Shown one piece after another: positions 62,300-64,000 of a stretch of 64,000 nt of DNA. The notes under the pieces are model-generated. The model worked only from the letters and a program-made list of their open reading frames with translations. It was not told the origin of the DNA and did no database searches. Position numbers and translations under genes: made by a program. Source of the stretch: Streptomyces erythrochromogenes. GTDB taxonomy: Bacteria; Actinomycetota; Actinomycetes; Streptomycetales; Streptomycetaceae. The DNA lies in NCBI RefSeq assembly GCF_036170895.1, contig NZ_CP108036.1, positions 7,599,501 to 7,663,500 on the forward strand, given 5' to 3'. The first letter of the stretch is position 1. Each line of letters opens with the position of its first letter.

Positions 62300-63534
62300 C
62301 CAGCCGTACGGTCATCACGGGCATCGGGGTCGTCGCGCCCAACGGCGTCGGCGCCGACGCCTTCTGGAAGGCGACCCAGTCCGGCGTCAGCGTCCTGGAC
62401 CGCGTCACCAGGTCGGGCTGCGAGCACCTGCCGCTGCGCGTCGCGGGCGAGGTCAGGGGCTTCGACCCCGGCGCCCTGGTCGAGGACCGCTTCCTCGTCC
62501 AGACCGACCGGTTCACCCACCACGCCCTCGCCGCGGCCGACCTCGCACTGGAGGACGCCCGGCTCGGCCGGGCCGACTACGAGGGCGACCCGTTCTCCTT
62601 CGGCGTCGTCACCGCCGCCGGCTCCGGCGGCGGTGAGTTCGGCCAGCGCGAACTGCAGCACCTCTGGGAGCAGGGGCCGCGTTTCGTGGGCCCGTACCAG
62701 TCGATCGCCTGGTTCTACGCCGCGAGCACCGGCCAGATCTCCATCCGCCGCGGGCTGAAGGGGCCTTGCGGGGTCGTCTGCAGCGACGAGGCGGGCGGGC
62801 TCGACGCCTTCGCGCACGCCGACCGGGCGATCCGCCAGGGCAGCCGGGCCATGCTGGTCGGAGCGACGGAGGCGCCCCTCGCGCCGTACTCCATCGTCTG
62901 CCAGCTGGAGTACGAGGGGCTGAGCACCCGGGACGACCCGGAGCGCGCCTACCGGCCGTTCACCGACCAGGCCTGCGGCTACGTCCCTGCGGAGGGCGGC
63001 GCGATGTTCGTCGTCGAGGCCGAGGACGAGGCCCGCCGCCGCGGCGCCACCGTACGCGCCGTACTGGCCGGGCACGCCGCGACCTTCAGCGGCACCCGAC
63101 GGCGGGACGAGGCCGGCGAGGGGCTGGCCCACGCCGTCCGCGGCGCCCTCCGGGAAGCCCGCTGCGCCCCCGAGGACATCGACGTCGTCTTCGCCGACGC
63201 CCTCGGGACCCCGGAGGCGGACGCGGCCGAAGCGGCCGCGATCCTCCACGCCCTCGGCGACCACGGACGCAAGGTGCCGGTCACGGCGCCCAAGTCCGGT
63301 ACCGGCAGGGCGTACTGCGCGGCTCCCGCGCTCGACACCGCGGCCGCGGTCCTGGCCCTGGAGCACGGCGTCGTCCCGCCGACCCCGAACGTCTACGACG
63401 TGTGCCACGACCTCGACGTGGTGACGGGCAGCGCCCGGTCGGCGGAACTGCGCACCGCGCTCGTGCTCAGCCGCGGCCGGATGGGCTCGAACTCCGCGCT
63501 CGTCGTCCGCAAGGGCTCCCCGACGGCCTCCTAG
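62296..63534 (+). CDS. whiE-ORFIV: Type II PKS chain-length factor (KS-beta, WhiE-ORFIV)
   Basis: A 412-residue KS-like protein. The fold matches KS-alpha, but the catalytic Cys position in [13 protein letters not shown] carries Glu where most chain-length factors have Gln. With KS-alpha it sets chain length. The GTG at 62296 overlaps the KS-alpha stop and has AAGGAGGAG. It is followed by the ACP gene 41 bases later. Confidence 0.93.
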   Translation: MTSRTVITGIGVVAPNGVGADAFWKATQSGVSVLDRVTRSGCEHLPLRVAGEVRGFDPGALVEDRFLVQTDRFTHHALAAADLALEDARLGRADYEGDPFSFGVVTAAGSGGGEFGQRELQHLWEQGPRFVGPYQSIAWFYAASTGQISIRRGLKGPCGVVCSDEAGGLDAFAHADRAIRQGSRAMLVGATEAPLAPYSIVCQLEYEGLSTRDDPERAYRPFTDQACGYVPAEGGAMFVVEAEDEARRRGATVRAVLAGHAATFSGTRRRDEAGEGLAHAVRGALREARCAPEDIDVVFADALGTPEADAAEAAAILHALGDHGRKVPVTAPKSGTGRAYCAAPALDTAAAVLALEHGVVPPTPNVYDVCHDLDVVTGSARSAELRTALVLSRGRMGSNSALVVRKGSPTAS

Positions 63535-63575
63535 TCCGCTGGACCCGAGCGGCCCCTCACAGGAAGAGAGCACAC

Positions 63576-64000
<425 letters not shown>

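Overview
This is about 64 kb of very GC-rich actinobacterial DNA with strong third-position G/C bias, GTG starts, many stop/start overlaps and long GC inverted repeats between convergent genes. A rodlin gene, a MatA/MatB-type pair, a DasR-type chitinase promoter and a whiE-type spore-pigment polyketide cluster place it in Streptomyces. I see no insertion sequence, phage, integrase or CRISPR array. It reads as ordinary chromosome rich in secreted proteins and developmental functions.

Layout. 1-3018: tail of an aromatic-catabolism operon (gentisate 1,2-dioxygenase, fumarylacetoacetase-family hydrolase, maleate isomerase) that would take gentisate to pyruvate and fumarate. 3061-6644: a lipoprotein, then a MatA/MatB-like pair for an extracellular aminosugar polymer. 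6649-9338: two adjacent ATP-grasp enzymes and a DMT transporter on the minus strand. 9540-10655: a probably leaderless gene of unknown function followed by two tandem RNAs with a circularly permuted tRNA-like fold, most like bacterial Y RNAs (YrlA type), and a terminator. 10689-14417: ECF sigma/anti-sigma pair, a DUF1996 secreted protein and a degenerate GyrB-like ATPase. 14773-22658: DUF1838 protein, secreted subtilase with P domain, large LuxR-type ATPase regulator, GH19 chitinase, rodlin, DUF5302 protein.

22876-29362: FprA-type ferredoxin reductase behind a candidate iron box, an F420-dependent-reductase-like protein, a DinB-type protein, a divergent MFS/MarR pair, DUF4180 and HutD proteins. 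29367-36582: small cysteine-rich genes, a secreted copper-radical oxidase, DUF4360 protein, LacI regulator, PRC-barrel protein, epimerase and a hypothetical. 36593-44747: carboxylate-amine ligase, class II amidotransferase, an ANTAR-GAF-PAS-PP2C phosphatase, a pair of paralogous stress-like proteins and PolX. 44805-49726: secreted GH16 glucanase with CBM6 and a 1102-residue secreted protein with three C-terminal repeats. 49943-56655: MepB-like, GNAT, S1-like and small proteins, then sbcDC. 57209-64000: a carboxylase epsilon-like gene and the start of a whiE cluster (divergent FAD hydroxylase; ORFI, cupin, KS-alpha, CLF, ACP and the beginning of the aromatase/cyclase).

The most unusual element is the pair of permuted tRNA-like RNAs at about 10305-10580. 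In each, the T-arm and 3' acceptor strand lie upstream of the 5' acceptor strand and D-arm. The acceptor stem is closed by a 7-8 nt loop counting the discriminator, and the ends of the RNA form an extension of the anticodon stem. No Ro60 gene is visible nearby. All gene functions are inferred from sequence alone; no database search was run.
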